From positions 5,023,096-5,040,595 of the forward strand of contig CM060319.1 in assembly GCA_030674155.1 (NCBI GenBank): a DNA stretch of 17,500 bases. The letters are read 5' to 3'. Below, piece by piece: positions 16,915 to 17,500 of this stretch (position 1 is the first letter of the stretch; every line of letters begins with the position of its first letter). Below the pieces are notes generated by a model. It saw only the letters and a program-made list of their open reading frames with translations, did not search any database and was not told the DNA's origin. Made by a program: the position numbers and the translations under genes. The DNA comes from Stramonita haemastoma. Lineage: Eukaryota > Mollusca > Gastropoda > Neogastropoda > Muricidae.

Positions 16915-16935
16915 CACGCACACACACACCAAACA
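16764..16935. repeat. (GT)n then (AC)n abutting inverted microsatellites
   Basis: Two GT stretches (16764-16785 and about 16830-16880) are followed at 16881 by (AC)n to about 16930. The GT-to-AC junction GTGTGTACACAC is a perfect small palindrome. The GT side carries TTTG interruptions. Confidence 0.9.
16786..16818 (-). mobile_element. SINE family A tail remnant
   Basis: TTTATATTGAGGATAAT at about 16801-16817, preceded by TTTTA units, matches the 3' end of SINE A (TTTATATCGAGGATAA on the plus strand at 9227 and 15976) with one change. Only the last 20 or so bases plus tail are present, lying inside the GT array. It is either an extremely truncated insertion or a chance match. Confidence 0.45.
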
Positions 16936-17010
16936 AACCCACCCTCACCCCAAAACACCCACAAAGCACACACTATAATAGGCATTGACAAATGTGAATC
17001 TTTACCGCAG
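16936..17010. other. Short unique interval
   Basis: C/A-rich. It ends in TCTTTACCGCAG, which could serve as a splice acceptor for the stretch that follows. Confidence 0.3.
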
Positions 17011-17130
17011 AGTTTGAGAACACATCACAACAGAAGCCAGGGTTCCAGCCGTGTGTTTGACATGCAGGAAACGTTTGGAACCAGAATCCAAGAAATACTA
17101 AGGCATGATTGGAATGACATTCTACACTGA
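17011..17130 (+). other. Candidate terminal exon-like frame (unproven)
   Basis: After the possible acceptor at 17008-17010, an open frame encodes about 39 mixed residues including SRVFDMQETFGTRIQEIL and HDWNDILH before TGA (17128-17130). Composition is protein-like and unrelated to the repeats around it. The polypyrimidine tract is weak, no poly-A signal is obvious nearby, and I recognise no family. It could be a real last exon or chance. Confidence 0.2.
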
Positions 17131-17263
17131 AATGAAAGCCATGCCTTCCGCCCCCTCACACACTCACACTTTGCCCTACCCACCTCTCTAACACATTCGC
17201 CCGAATATAAATTAGATCAATTATTTAAAGAAAAAAAAGTGTGCAGATGTTCGCCCAACCTTA
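17131..17263. other. Unique AT-rich sequence, no gene seen
   Basis: No recognisable feature. Confidence 0.35.
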
Positions 17264-17352
<89 letters not shown>

Positions 17353-17465
17353 GTGTCTATCTTTCTGTTTGTCTGTCTATCCGTTCATCTGTCTCTCTGT
17401 CTATCTGTCTGTATGTCTGTCTGTTTCTGTATCTCTGTCTGTCTGTGTGTCTGTCTGCCTTCGTC

Positions 17466-17496
<31 letters not shown>

Positions 17497-17500
17497 CCTC
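17264..17500. repeat. (GT)n followed by (TCTG)n microsatellite, runs off the window
   Basis: (GT)n with one GG slip runs to about 17350. Impure TCTG/TCTA units then become pure (TCTG)n at about 17468-17496. The array is cut by the window end. Confidence 0.95.

Overview
The window looks like non-coding nuclear DNA from a repeat-rich animal genome. No complete gene is supported. Almost every long open frame is the translation of a dinucleotide, trinucleotide or tetranucleotide repeat, such as poly-Leu/Ser from (CT)n, poly-His/Thr from (CA)n and poly-Gln/Ala/Ser from (CAG)n. There is no bacterial-style gene packing, no ribosome binding sites, no intact tRNA or rRNA gene and no CRISPR array. The microsatellite density is extreme, and there are tRNA-derived SINEs whose central region resembles one I associate with molluscs. 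I therefore infer a marine mollusc, perhaps a gastropod, but the assignment is tentative.

Layout. 1-2335: low-complexity and unique DNA with one tRNA-like SINE head (about 1189-1266). 2398-2820: a mosaic of ATC, CTC and CAG trinucleotide tracts. 3110-3535: a (GT)n...(CA)n inverted arrangement. 3536-4076: copy 1 of a dispersed repeat called R here. 4437-5418: a (TTG)n(TTC)n(TTCC)n tract, then a 251-bp GC-rich module. 5706-8480: pyrimidine-rich and GT/CT repeats with two diverged copies of another repeat (P). 8586-10677: further R copies, one carrying a SINE insertion and an exact 436-bp tandem duplication, followed by a second, diverged SINE. 11204-12400: GA/GACA repeat, a plus-strand SINE copy, a second SINE-like unit and an AAT/GAT tract. 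12400-13778: a local duplication, another (TTG)n(TTC)n tract and the second copy of the GC-rich module. 14474-15475: GA repeat and a purine-rich block. 15498-16302: a composite element with a tRNA-like A box followed by a 5S rRNA-like segment, then the most complete SINE copy. 16303-17500: GA/GACA, GT/AC and GT/TCTG repeats.

The biologically richest content is the set of Pol III-type mobile elements. SINE family 'A' has at least four copies within 7 kb, two of which share a core stretch that looks identical. One of these interrupts an R copy whose paralogue at 3.5 kb preserves the uninterrupted site. A second unit shares the core signature, and a composite tRNA/5S element lies beside the best SINE A copy. 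The 251-bp GC-rich module occurs twice, 8.4 kb apart, at about 98% identity, although its flanks are strongly diverged. It is bounded by near-identical 11-12 bp direct repeats and I cannot assign it to a known family.

Two short stretches (minus strand about 13910-14251; plus strand 17011-17130) have exon-like composition but no recognisable homology, and are reported only as low-confidence candidates. All alignments were made by eye.
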